Origin: Mucilaginibacter sp. UR6-1
GTDB lineage: Bacteria; Bacteroidota; Bacteroidia; Sphingobacteriales; Sphingobacteriaceae
DNA: 64,000 nt
Assembly (NCBI RefSeq): GCF_020880975.1
Contig: NZ_JAJIWP010000003.1
Coordinates: 248,001-312,000 of the forward strand
Direction of reading: 5' to 3'
This document shows, one piece after another, positions 8,722-16,856 of the stretch. Numbering within the stretch: position 1 is the first letter of the stretch; each line of letters opens with the position of its first letter. The notes beneath the pieces were generated by a model. The model was not told where the DNA came from. It did not search any database and saw nothing but the letters and a program-made list of their open reading frames with translations. The position numbers and the translations under genes are program-made.

Positions 8722-10089
8722 ATGAAAAAACACTTTTATTTATTTGGAATTGCGGGATTGATGGCTTTAGCTTCTTGCTCAAGCAGCAACAATGATGATC
8801 CAACTCCTACTCCTCCGGCAGGTGGTAACCTTGATGTAAGAGGTACTATTACCAAAGATACTCACTGGACTGCCGAGAATACTTACCGTTTAAGAGGCTA
8901 TGTGTATGTGGATAACGGTGCTACTTTAACAATTGATCCGGGTACTAAAATAGTAAGTAATAAAGATTCTGCCGGTGTATTGATCATTTACAAAGGCGCT
9001 CAAATTAAAGCAGCAGGTTCTGCTGATAAACCAATTGTATTTACCTCGAACGAAACTGAGAAAAAACCTGGTGACTTTGGTGGTTTAGTACTTGTTGGTA
9101 GAGCTAAAGGTAATGGTAACCACGCAGTAATTGAAGGTGGTGTTGATGTTAATCACCAGTCTTTTGGTGGTGATAACGATGCTGATAACTCAGGTATATT
9201 ACAATATGTACGTATTGAATACGCTGGTAAAGCGGTTAACCCTGGTGATGAGGTGAACGGTTTAAGTATGTACACTGTAGGTAGCGGTACTACTGTTGAT
9301 CACGTTCAGATTGTACGTGGCCTTGATGATGCCTTTGAATTCTTTGGTGGTTCATTCAACGCAAAATATCTTATCGCTTACAATTGCGCTGATGATGATT
9401 TTGACTTTGATGACGGTTACCATGGTAAAATTCAGTTTGCTGTATCGGTAAAAGATCCTGCATTTACTGATAACAAAGGTACAAGCGGTGATATTTCAAA
9501 CAACTTTGAGTTTGATAACACTACTGATGCTAAAGGTTATTTGTTAACTCCAAACACCTTCCCGCTGATGTCAAACTTTACTGCTATTGGTCCTAACAAT
9601 GCAGCCGGTACATCAACTGATTATGGTAACAATGCCCGTTTCAGAAGAGGTGCTAAATTTATCCTGGCTAATTCAGTGGTAATGGGTGGCCAAAAAGCAG
9701 GTATCGTTATTGATAACGATGTAACTGCAAGTTACTACATATCTGGCGAAAGTGGTTTTAAAAACAGCTTACTGCAATCATACGGTGCAAACTACAAGGT
9801 TGATAAATTAACTAACACAGCTTTAATTGATGCCGCTGGTTTAAAAACGCTTGTTGAAGGCCGTGATGGTACAAAATCATATACTGATGCTGCTGCCGTA
9901 GGTTTAACAGATCCTTTCAATAATGCAACGCCAAACCTGGCTCCAAAAACAGGTACACCTGCATTAACTACTGCTGCTAAATTTGAAGGCTCAATCAATG
10001 ATGCTTTCTTTACCAAAGTAACTTACCTTGGTGCTGTTGATCCGGCAAATGACTGGACAAAAGCTGCATGGGTATCTTGGAGCAGATAA
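8722..10089 (+). CDS. Lipoprotein with beta-helix-like repeats, partner of the TonB receptor
   Basis: A 455-residue secreted lipoprotein. The ATG at 8722 is chosen over 8689 because it gives a classical lipoprotein signal (KKHFYLFGIAGLMALASC) with the lipidated Cys in ALASC. A short Pro/Thr linker follows, then a repeat-rich body with segments such as GATLTIDPGTKIV and GGLVLVGRAKGNG that look like beta-helix coils, and an Asp-rich stretch around NCADDDFDFDDG that could bind calcium. Proteins of this kind often sit next to TonB receptors in Bacteroidota and are frequently misnamed. Function is unknown; surface-exposed ligand capture for the upstream receptor is plausible. Confidence 0.7.
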   Translation: MKKHFYLFGIAGLMALASCSSSNNDDPTPTPPAGGNLDVRGTITKDTHWTAENTYRLRGYVYVDNGATLTIDPGTKIVSNKDSAGVLIIYKGAQIKAAGSADKPIVFTSNETEKKPGDFGGLVLVGRAKGNGNHAVIEGGVDVNHQSFGGDNDADNSGILQYVRIEYAGKAVNPGDEVNGLSMYTVGSGTTVDHVQIVRGLDDAFEFFGGSFNAKYLIAYNCADDDFDFDDGYHGKIQFAVSVKDPAFTDNKGTSGDISNNFEFDNTTDAKGYLLTPNTFPLMSNFTAIGPNNAAGTSTDYGNNARFRRGAKFILANSVVMGGQKAGIVIDNDVTASYYISGESGFKNSLLQSYGANYKVDKLTNTALIDAAGLKTLVEGRDGTKSYTDAAAVGLTDPFNNATPNLAPKTGTPALTTAAKFEGSINDAFFTKVTYLGAVDPANDWTKAAWVSWSR

Positions 10090-10125
10090 TATCTGGATTA
10101 AAATAATTAAATACTAATCATAAAA

Positions 10126-10162
10126 GGACTGCAATAAAGAACCATTGCAGTTCTTTTTTTTT
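10126..10162 (+). terminator. Terminator after the lipoprotein gene
   Basis: GGACTGCAAT (10126-10135) pairs with ATTGCAGTTC (10144-10153), one G-T pair, 8-base loop, followed by nine Ts. Confidence 0.9.
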
Positions 10163-10483
10163 AAACCTATATCTAATCTGTATCACAGAATCTTTGGAAT
10201 AATAAATCCTTATTTTTTATAGGTATACTTTTTTTAAGCTATAACAGATACAACCCCGGCATAAAAACAGAGGCACTGATTTTTGACATTTACCTTTTCT
10301 AAATCACACCTAAATAACCCGAACCTTAATAATATCACATGGACAAAAAGTAATTTATATGCTTTTGTATTTATGAGTTATTAGTCTGAGCGAATAAATA
10401 CCAAGCAACACTTCCCAATGCGGTACACACCTATGTGCCAAACCTATCAGGCTTAACATTCCTAAACTAAAATCTTAATTACC
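10163..10483. other. 321-bp spacer without a recognisable gene
   Basis: AT-rich non-coding DNA between the terminator and the small lipoprotein gene. There is no long reading frame, no RNA gene and no convincing repeat. A TTGACA word at 10282-10287 has no matching -7 box, and a lone TTAACAT at 10453 has no 11-bp partner. It presumably holds the promoter of the next gene. Confidence 0.6.
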
Positions 10484-10804
10484 ATGAAAAATAAGTCAAT
10501 ATTATTCACTTTGAGCACTATCTGTGTTTTAAGTTTTTCTGCTTGCGAAAAAAATCAAAATGTTGAACCATCTGCAACAAATAAAGATTCAGTATTAACA
10601 ATAGAAGCAGGCAAGTCAAAAGATCAGGCGATCAAAAAATTTATGTCAATATCATTTGGTGTTGATACAGCAAATATTACCTATGATGCAATATCAAAAG
10701 AATATACTTTGTTCGGCCAGTTGAAATTAAAGCGAGATTCAGTTGAAAAGAATTATGATCAAGCTAATGAATACAAAGCAAAATACGAATCTCAAACAAA
10801 TTAA
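10484..10804 (+). CDS. Small lipoprotein upstream of the M57-like gene
   Basis: A 106-residue protein with a lipoprotein signal peptide and lipobox (LSFSAC, Cys 21). The mature part is charged and lysine-rich with a helical C-terminus (QANEYKAKYESQ). It ends 17 bp before the M57-like gene, so the two are probably one unit. Segments such as ITYDAISKEYTLFGQLKL are vaguely like the N-terminal region of M57-family lipoproteins, so it could be a detached N-terminal piece or partner; this is weak inference. No known function. Confidence 0.6.
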   Translation: MKNKSILFTLSTICVLSFSACEKNQNVEPSATNKDSVLTIEAGKSKDQAIKKFMSISFGVDTANITYDAISKEYTLFGQLKLKRDSVEKNYDQANEYKAKYESQTN

Positions 10805-10821
10805 TTTAACCTGTACCTATC

Positions 10822-12279
10822 ATGAAAAAGTATTTTATTATTTCTTTGTTTTTTATTTCATTGTTTGGAGCCAGTAAGGCTTTTTCAAGTGCACTTTCAA
10901 AATTTCAAATACAGTCAACTTACCTTGTTTCGGGTAAATTAAATGTGCCTAACTCAAGTGTTATAACTACATTTAAAGTAGATTTTGATATTACAAGGCA
11001 GTATATAAATGTAAATAATCAAAATCAACCAGAAAAAGTTGACTGGACAGTTACAGTAATGTATTCAGCATCAAGCAGCCCAGGTGCCAGTGATAATGTT
11101 GCAATATCTGATCCTTTTCGTGTAACCGAGTCTGACTTTTCAACAAACAATCCTTTGGTATATAGCAAAACAGGTCTTGAAGCTAAATTGCCTGCAAATA
11201 AAACCAGCGGGTTGATATTTTTAAAATATTCATATTACTTATGGAGCCAGGGTGTAAAATCTACCAACCCGGTTACATCAAATTCAACCACAACTTATAG
11301 TATAAGTGCAACTGCTACTAACCCAACCAATCCTACTAACCCTAATCCGCCTACAGATATTACTAAAATGCAGAATATGGGATTTTCTACAATAGGTATG
11401 CAAACCTTTTCTACCTATTATGTTGTAGAGGGTGATATAAGGATTACCAAAGCTTTATTAGCTGTAACAAATCCTTATTATGGGGTAAACAACACTTACG
11501 ATCATAATATAAATATAAAGGTTGATGCTTCGGTTTGGTCAAGCAGTAACTGGTATAATGGCATTTTGGAGGCTGCCCGTGTATGGAATACAGCTAATAC
11601 AGATATCAAAATAAATCTTATATATGATAGTTTCACTTATAGTATTGCACCACGGGTCGATGTTGTAGTTAAAGGTGCTTCACTTCCGGTTTCACCTACT
11701 AAAATTCCGTTTGAGGCTGAATGGGTAAAAGGTAACGGAAATCCGGGTGGTGAAATCATAGTAAATACCAACCCAGGTTACACGCTTGCTCCAAGTGGTG
11801 ACGATATTTTACATCTTTTTCATGCTATTGCTCATACAATGGCATTAGGTCATACATCTTCAACAGTACCTAATCATGAAAACTCTATAATGAGCAGGGC
11901 ATTTGAGGTCACAAGTGCGTGGTCTTACTTGGTTGGTAACTATGGTTTACCTTTCGCAAATGATGTAACTTATTTTAACTCGAGATATCCTGTTAACGCC
12001 AACAGTGTGATCAATTCATATATAAACGGTCCGGCTACATTCAGCTCTTCAGCATCAGTAACCTTCCGTTCAAGCTATATCTCGGCCGAAGCAGGTATTA
12101 CTTACGCATGGAAAGCGGTCGGCATAAATGGTACAACTTATAACTACCAGGAGTCAGGCAGCAATCCGGCTTTGTATGATTTTGGTTTACCTGCAGGTAA
12201 TTATCGTTTAGAATGTACTATTTCTGGCGGAAAGTATACTACAGAAGTAACTGCAACTAAAAATATTGTAGTAAACTAA
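10822..12279 (+). CDS. M57-like secreted metalloprotease homologue with altered zinc motif
   Basis: A 485-residue exported protein: signal peptide (residues 1-22), an extra N-terminal beta-rich domain (about 25-165), an Asn/Pro/Thr linker, an M57 (dual-action HEIGH peptidase) domain starting with MQNMGFSTIG and YYVVEGDI (about 182-390), and a C-terminal immunoglobulin/PKD-like domain (about 395-485). The zinc site reads HAIAHTMALGH at residues 334-344. The three His ligands (334, 338, 344) are kept, but the catalytic Glu after the first His is Ala335. The protein is therefore probably non-catalytic or binds rather than cuts. It follows a small lipoprotein and is closed by a terminator. Confidence 0.72.
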   Translation: MKKYFIISLFFISLFGASKAFSSALSKFQIQSTYLVSGKLNVPNSSVITTFKVDFDITRQYINVNNQNQPEKVDWTVTVMYSASSSPGASDNVAISDPFRVTESDFSTNNPLVYSKTGLEAKLPANKTSGLIFLKYSYYLWSQGVKSTNPVTSNSTTTYSISATATNPTNPTNPNPPTDITKMQNMGFSTIGMQTFSTYYVVEGDIRITKALLAVTNPYYGVNNTYDHNINIKVDASVWSSSNWYNGILEAARVWNTANTDIKINLIYDSFTYSIAPRVDVVVKGASLPVSPTKIPFEAEWVKGNGNPGGEIIVNTNPGYTLAPSGDDILHLFHAIAHTMALGHTSSTVPNHENSIMSRAFEVTSAWSYLVGNYGLPFANDVTYFNSRYPVNANSVINSYINGPATFSSSASVTFRSSYISAEAGITYAWKAVGINGTTYNYQESGSNPALYDFGLPAGNYRLECTISGGKYTTEVTATKNIVVN

Positions 12280-12304
12280 TTCAGGTCAGTTTACAATTTA
12301 GGAT

Positions 12305-12346
12305 AAAAAAATGCCCCTGTTAATTATGTTAACAGGGGCATTTTTT
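12305..12346. terminator. Bidirectional terminator between convergent genes
   Basis: TGCCCCTGTTAA (12312-12323) pairs with TTAACAGGGGCA (12329-12340), flanked by seven As on the left and six Ts on the right, so it can work for both the M57-like gene and the minus-strand acyltransferase gene. Confidence 0.95.
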
Positions 12347-12360
12347 GTTTGGTGATAAAA

Positions 12361-14115
12361 TCAAGATCCCTTTGCCAGCTTCTCCAGCATTTCCTGCGGT
12401 ACCTTCTCCAGGTCAAGCACCAGGAAACCGTCGAGCGAATCGGCAAACTTAGGGTCAATGTTAAAGCAAATTATCTTGGCGTTGAGGCCAATATACTGGC
12501 GGAGTAATACCGGTACCTTCATGCTGCGCACCTCAATGTCAGATATAATACTGTCCAGCATCTTAAAGTTATCTTCGCCGCCTTTTAATATGTCAGTATC
12601 TACGCTTGAGAAATCAACCTTAAACTTTTTGCGTGGTTTTACGTACTGCGCCAATTCATGGTCAAAATGATTGCGGTTAATGTAATCAACGATGAGTGAT
12701 TTAGATAGCTTGGAGAACGAGTTGCTGATGCTTACCGGCCCGATAAGGTAACGGTAGCGAGGGTTTTCAACCAGGTAACGGAATATACCCTTCCACATCA
12801 GGAACAGCGGCAACGGCTTTTGCTGATACTCTTTACGGATGAATGAGCGGCCCAATTCAAGGCTTTTTCTGAGCACCGGCATCAACTGCGATTTTATTTT
12901 GAACAGCTCGGCTACATAAAAACCATTTTTGCCCATGCTGTAAAATATCTCGTCGCCAAGGCCTATGCGGTAAGCACCTACTATTTTTTTAGCATCATTA
13001 TCCCAAATAAAAAGGTGGTGGTAATAAATATCATACTCATCCAAATCTATTTGCTTGTTGGTACCCTCGCCAACATCCCTAAAGGTGATCTCGCGCAGCC
13101 GGCCTATCTCCCTGATGATACAAGGTACGGTTGATGGAGGTGCAATAAACAACTCATACGTGCCCTCAGCAACGTAACGATAGGTTTCGCGTAGACTTTC
13201 AATCTCTTTTTCAATTACGGCAGCGTCAGTTTCAGCAACTATCTGCTCAGGCGTTTTACGTATCTTAAACAGGTTGCTTGGGCTAAACAGCTTTTTCTCT
13301 TCGGCAAGGCCGGCGCCCAGCGCATAAGTTTTAGCGCGCAAAAAGTTAAGTAGTTTTGGGCCGTTGTTGTTGTCGGGTATATCAGCATATTGTATTGGTT
13401 TACCAATACGAAGTTTAATAGTATGCCCCTGCTTGTTAAAAAGCTCAGATGGTAACTTGGCTGTGCGTAACGTTGGATGAATAATGCTTAGCAAATTAAA
13501 CAGCAAGCCGTTATTGCCATGAAAATAGATAGGCACAACGGGCAGTTTTGCCTTGGCTATTATTTTACCCACCACAGGGTGCCACAGCCGATCGGTAACC
13601 TCGCGCTTATCAAACTTAAAGGTTGATACCTCACCTGCCGGGAAGATGCCCAGCGGTGTGCCATTATTTAATAGTTCGAGTGTGCTTTTTAACCCACTTA
13701 TGCTTGATGAATGCTCAACATTTTCAAAGGGGTTAACAGCGATAAAATAATCGGCCAGGTTAGGTATCTTTTTTAACAGAAAGTTGGCCATTATTTTGGC
13801 ATCAGGCCTAACAGTACAAAGTATTTTAAGCAGTACCATGCCCTCAATACCTCCGTAAGGGTGATTAGCAATGGCTATAAAGCCGCCATCCTTGGGTATG
13901 TGTTTCAGGTCGGCCTCATCATATTCAATACTTACCCCGCAGCCTTCAAGTATGGCATCTACAAAATCAGGCCCTTGTTTGGGCTGGGCCTGGGCAAACA
14001 AATCGTTCACCTGGTTTATTTTCATCAACTCCATCAGCAATGAGGCCAGGCCGGGCATTTTTAGTTTGTCCAGTTTGGTCGCCTTTGCAAATTCGTCGGT
14101 AGTTATTATCTTCAT
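12361..14115 (-). CDS. Bifunctional lipid acyltransferase, OlsF-like
   Basis: A 584-residue cytoplasmic or membrane-associated fusion. The N-terminal half (about residues 60-270) is a PlsC-type O-acyltransferase with ANHPYGGIEG as its acceptor motif; the C-terminal half (about 320-560) is a GNAT-type N-acyltransferase of the hemolysin/OlsB family (e.g. AYRIGLGDEIF, SISNSFSKLSKSL). This order and length are those of OlsF, which makes ornithine lipids by N- then O-acylation in Serratia and Flavobacterium; related Bacteroidota enzymes make glycine lipids. The head group cannot be decided here. It is transcribed divergently from the helix-hairpin-helix gene. Confidence 0.72.
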   Translation of the reverse strand: MKIITTDEFAKATKLDKLKMPGLASLLMELMKINQVNDLFAQAQPKQGPDFVDAILEGCGVSIEYDEADLKHIPKDGGFIAIANHPYGGIEGMVLLKILCTVRPDAKIMANFLLKKIPNLADYFIAVNPFENVEHSSSISGLKSTLELLNNGTPLGIFPAGEVSTFKFDKREVTDRLWHPVVGKIIAKAKLPVVPIYFHGNNGLLFNLLSIIHPTLRTAKLPSELFNKQGHTIKLRIGKPIQYADIPDNNNGPKLLNFLRAKTYALGAGLAEEKKLFSPSNLFKIRKTPEQIVAETDAAVIEKEIESLRETYRYVAEGTYELFIAPPSTVPCIIREIGRLREITFRDVGEGTNKQIDLDEYDIYYHHLFIWDNDAKKIVGAYRIGLGDEIFYSMGKNGFYVAELFKIKSQLMPVLRKSLELGRSFIRKEYQQKPLPLFLMWKGIFRYLVENPRYRYLIGPVSISNSFSKLSKSLIVDYINRNHFDHELAQYVKPRKKFKVDFSSVDTDILKGGEDNFKMLDSIISDIEVRSMKVPVLLRQYIGLNAKIICFNIDPKFADSLDGFLVLDLEKVPQEMLEKLAKGS

Positions 14116-14201
14116 CTGTCTTTATGATCAGGTAATTTGTCTACAAAAAAACTAAATATCCGCAATTTTATCTAAATATCGGCTGTTCAACACACGCTAT
14201 A

Positions 14202-15035
14202 ATGGCATATCTTTTAAATCATCTGGCAATAAGCAAGAAAACGTGGAACGGGTTGGTTGTATTGTTCATCATTGTAGCCGCGGTGCCATTTATTAAAAAT
14301 GCTTTTAACGGTTATGCCAAACCCGTTATCGATAAAAAGCAAATCATAACCTTATCAAAGCACTTAAGCTCGACAGCGGGCGAGCACCATAATTTTATTA
14401 AAACAATATCAAAGTTCAACCCGGATACCTTATCATCTGCAGGTTGGCGTAATCTGGGTTTAAGTGAGCGCCAGGTAGCAGTGATTATGCACTATAAACA
14501 AAAAGGAGGGCGTTTTTACAGTAAGGCTGATGTGGCTAAACTTTACACCATATCACCCGAAAAATATAAACAGCTTGAACCGTTTATTGATCTGCCCGTA
14601 AAAGGTGGCGCCTATCCGCATAAGCAAAAGCTTATTGTACCGGTTGAACTTAACCATGCCGACTCGGCCACGTTAACTACAGTTTACGGTATAGGCCCTG
14701 CATTTGCATCGCGCATAATCAAATACCGTACATTGCTTGGTGGCTACAACACCAAGCAGCAACTGATGGAAGTTTATGGCCTTAATGCCGAAAAGTATGC
14801 CGTGATAAGTGATCAGTTACGGGTAGATGCACATGCTGTAAAAAAGATAAACGTTAATATGGCCGAAGCAGATGAATTAAACCGCCTGCCGTACCTTAAT
14901 TATAAACAGGCAAATGCCATTGTGCAGTACCGTGTGCAGCACGGCGAATATTTATCTGCCGATGATTTGGCGGATATTGTGATATTAGACCCCCGAACTA
15001 TACAACAAATAAAGCCATACCTCATATATAAATGA
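14202..15035 (+). CDS. Membrane-anchored helix-hairpin-helix (ComEA-like) protein
   Basis: A 277-residue protein with one N-terminal transmembrane helix (residues 16-35) and three helix-hairpin-helix repeats in the rest: about 70-125 (LGLSERQVAVIMHYKQKGG), 150-200 (VYGIGPAFASRIIKYRTLLGGY) and 220-275 (LNRLPYLNYKQANAIVQYR). ComEA-type proteins bind double-stranded DNA during uptake in competent bacteria, but many Bacteroidota carry such proteins without known competence. The final ATGA overlaps the apt start by 4 bp, which indicates translational coupling. Confidence 0.75.
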   Translation: MAYLLNHLAISKKTWNGLVVLFIIVAAVPFIKNAFNGYAKPVIDKKQIITLSKHLSSTAGEHHNFIKTISKFNPDTLSSAGWRNLGLSERQVAVIMHYKQKGGRFYSKADVAKLYTISPEKYKQLEPFIDLPVKGGAYPHKQKLIVPVELNHADSATLTTVYGIGPAFASRIIKYRTLLGGYNTKQQLMEVYGLNAEKYAVISDQLRVDAHAVKKINVNMAEADELNRLPYLNYKQANAIVQYRVQHGEYLSADDLADIVILDPRTIQQIKPYLIYK

Positions 15036-15559
15036 TAGAGCAGCAAATAAAGCAAGCCATACGCGATATTCCGGATTTTCCGAAACCGGGAATTGTGTTT
15101 AAGGATATAACCCCCATATTAAAGGATGCCGGTTTATGCGGCAGCATAACGGATGAATTTGTAGCAAAGCTGCAAGGGCTGCAAATAGATGTAGTTGCTG
15201 GTATTGAAAGCCGTGGCTTTTTATTCGGCCTTACGCTGGCTAATAAACTGGGCGTGCCTTTTGTGCCAGTGCGCAAAGCAGGTAAGTTGCCACATGCGGT
15301 TACTCAAAAGGTTTATGAGCTGGAATACGGCAGCGCTGCTATTGAATTGCATACCGATGCTTTTGAGCCCGGCAGCCATGTACTGATACATGATGACCTG
15401 CTGGCAACAGGCGGTACGGTAAGTGCGGCAAGCGAGCTGATACTGGAAATGGGCGGCAAAGTAGCCGGTTTTACCTTTGTGGTTGGGCTCGGTTTTTTAA
15501 ATGGCCGTGAGCGCATAAAGCCTTTAAGCGATACCATAATAGTACTGGCCGAGTATTAA
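15032..15559 (+). CDS. apt: Adenine phosphoribosyltransferase
   Basis: A 175-residue type I phosphoribosyltransferase that salvages adenine with PRPP to AMP. The PRPP loop is HVLIHDDLLATGGT (about residues 115-128), and the N-terminal IPDFPKPGIVFKDITP and GIESRGFLFG segments are typical of Apt. Length is standard. It overlaps the preceding helix-hairpin-helix gene by 4 bp. Confidence 0.96.
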   Translation: MIEQQIKQAIRDIPDFPKPGIVFKDITPILKDAGLCGSITDEFVAKLQGLQIDVVAGIESRGFLFGLTLANKLGVPFVPVRKAGKLPHAVTQKVYELEYGSAAIELHTDAFEPGSHVLIHDDLLATGGTVSAASELILEMGGKVAGFTFVVGLGFLNGRERIKPLSDTIIVLAEY

Positions 15560-15627
15560 AAATGCAAGTACTTATTAGTCACTAAAATAAAACCAAATTA
15601 GTATTTTTAAAATATAAACATAATTCC

Positions 15628-15635
15628 TACCTTTG
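15628..15635 (+). promoter_or_regulatory. -7 promoter element of rpsU
   Basis: TACCTTTG matches TAnnTTTG exactly. Transcription would start near 15641, giving a leader of about 25 nt that consists almost only of the Shine-Dalgarno region. Confidence 0.6.
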
Positions 15636-15644
15636 TCGTCCCTG

Positions 15645-15662
15645 AAAGGAGGTATTAAGGAG
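15645..15662 (+). promoter_or_regulatory. Strong (double) Shine-Dalgarno region of rpsU
   Basis: AAAGGAGGT (15645-15653) is nearly the full complement of the 16S rRNA 3' tail, and AAGGAG recurs at 15657-15662 just before the ATG at 15666. Bacteroidota ribosomes normally hide the anti-Shine-Dalgarno with bS21, bS18 and bS6, and rpsU is the known exception that uses it for autoregulation. Confidence 0.8.
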
Positions 15663-15665
15663 TAT

Positions 15666-15860
15666 ATGATCATTATCAACGTTAAAGAAGGCGAATCATT
15701 AGACAAGGCGTTAAAACGCTTTAAGAAGAAATTTGAAAAAACTGGTGTTCTTAGAGAACTTCGTAGTCGTCAGGCTTTCGAGAAAAAATCAGTTACCCGC
15801 CGTACGGTAGTTAAAAACGCTATCTACAAACAAGGTTTAAACTTAGATACTACTGCGTAA
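15666..15860 (+). CDS. rpsU: 30S ribosomal protein bS21
   Basis: A 64-residue basic protein (MIIINVKEGESLDKALKRF) with the S21 pattern of two helices and a basic tail. The ATG at 15666 follows the Shine-Dalgarno region; the upstream in-frame extension from 15633 is rejected because it would contain the promoter and leader. bS21 contacts the 3' end of 16S rRNA near the anti-Shine-Dalgarno and in Bacteroidota helps to occlude it. Confidence 0.95.
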   Translation: MIIINVKEGESLDKALKRFKKKFEKTGVLRELRSRQAFEKKSVTRRTVVKNAIYKQGLNLDTTA

Positions 15861-15904
15861 TTCTTTCAGCCGATAAGAATTTCAGTTTTTCTATAAAACA
15901 TATT

Positions 15905-15950
15905 AAAAACTATTTGTACATTCAATTTTACGGATGCGCAAATAGTTTTT
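15905..15950 (+). terminator. Hairpin ending at the xer start codon, probable rpsU terminator
   Basis: AAAAACTATTTG (15905-15916) pairs perfectly with CAAATAGTTTTT (15939-15950) across a 22-base loop. The right arm ends in five Ts and abuts the ATG at 15951. The stem is AT-rich, so termination may be partial. Confidence 0.55.
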
Positions 15951-16844
15951 ATGTTTTTAGAGCGTTTTATAAATTACTTACAGTTTGAGAAGCGATACTC
16001 GCCGCACACCGTTGTGGCGTACCGTACAGATCTGGAACAATTCTTCGCTCATTTAACAGGGGATGGGCACCCGCCCGAAAACCCCGCCGATATTACCCAT
16101 CATGATATTCGGGGCTGGATGGTTGCCCTTATGGATGAGGACAAGCGCAGCCCGCGCAGCATAAACCGCAAGATAGCCACCCTGCGCAAATACTTTAAGT
16201 TTTTATTACAGGAGCAACTTATTACGGCCAATCCGGCAGCAAAAGTTAATACACCTAAAATAGCTAAAAACCTGCCCGTAGTGGTGGAGGATGCCAAGCT
16301 GGCCATAATGCTAAACAGCGACATCATTTTTGATAATGGTTTTGAAGGCATGCGCGATAAGCTGGTGATAGAGCTTTTATTTGGTACAGGCATACGTTTG
16401 GCCGAGCTTTTAGGGCTTAAAGAAACCGACTTTAACCCTTATGAAGGCACAATAAAGGTTTTGGGCAAACGAAATAAGGAACGCATTATACCGGTTAACC
16501 GCGAATTGGCATTGTTACTTGCTGATTATGTGGCGTTAAAGAAAAATCAAAATTTTGATAACAATTTGTTAACGCTGATCGTTACAAATAAAGGAGCAAA
16601 CGCGTATCCGAAACTAATTTATTTAATAGTGCAAAAGTACCTCTCCTATATATCAACCCAAAAAAAACGCAGCCCGCACGTGCTGAGGCATACCTTTGCT
16701 ACTGCTTTGCTGAACAACGGGGCTGATCTGAATTCCATAAAAGAACTTTTGGGCCATGCCAATCTCAGTGCAACCCAGGTGTACACACACAACTCTGTTG
16801 AACGATTAAAGTCTATTTATAAACTCGCCCATCCCAAGGCATAA
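15951..16844 (+). CDS. xerC: Tyrosine recombinase, XerC/XerD type
   Basis: A 297-residue site-specific recombinase that resolves chromosome dimers at dif. It has the N-terminal SAM-like core-binding domain (residues 1-90, FINYLQFEKRYSPHTVVAY) and a C-terminal catalytic domain. Catalytic residues visible: Arg149 (GTGIRLAEL), His243 and Arg246 (HVLRHTFAT), His269 (LLGHANLS) and the nucleophile Tyr278 (QVYTH). The length and lack of neighbouring phage or transposon genes point to the housekeeping enzyme rather than an integrase. XerC versus XerD cannot be settled by eye. The next gene follows within 12 bp. Confidence 0.88.
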   Translation: MFLERFINYLQFEKRYSPHTVVAYRTDLEQFFAHLTGDGHPPENPADITHHDIRGWMVALMDEDKRSPRSINRKIATLRKYFKFLLQEQLITANPAAKVNTPKIAKNLPVVVEDAKLAIMLNSDIIFDNGFEGMRDKLVIELLFGTGIRLAELLGLKETDFNPYEGTIKVLGKRNKERIIPVNRELALLLADYVALKKNQNFDNNLLTLIVTNKGANAYPKLIYLIVQKYLSYISTQKKRSPHVLRHTFATALLNNGADLNSIKELLGHANLSATQVYTHNSVERLKSIYKLAHPKA

Positions 16845-16856
16845 AAAGGAGGAAAC

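Noticed and set aside
10453..10459. TTAACAT before the small lipoprotein gene as a Pho box
   Set aside because: No second heptamer at 11 bp on either side (10442 and 10464 do not match), so a single 7-mer in AT-rich DNA is not evidence.
15951..16844. Xer-type recombinase as sign of an integrated mobile element
   Set aside because: No phage, plasmid or transposon genes and no attachment-site repeats are nearby; size and neighbours fit the housekeeping XerC/D.
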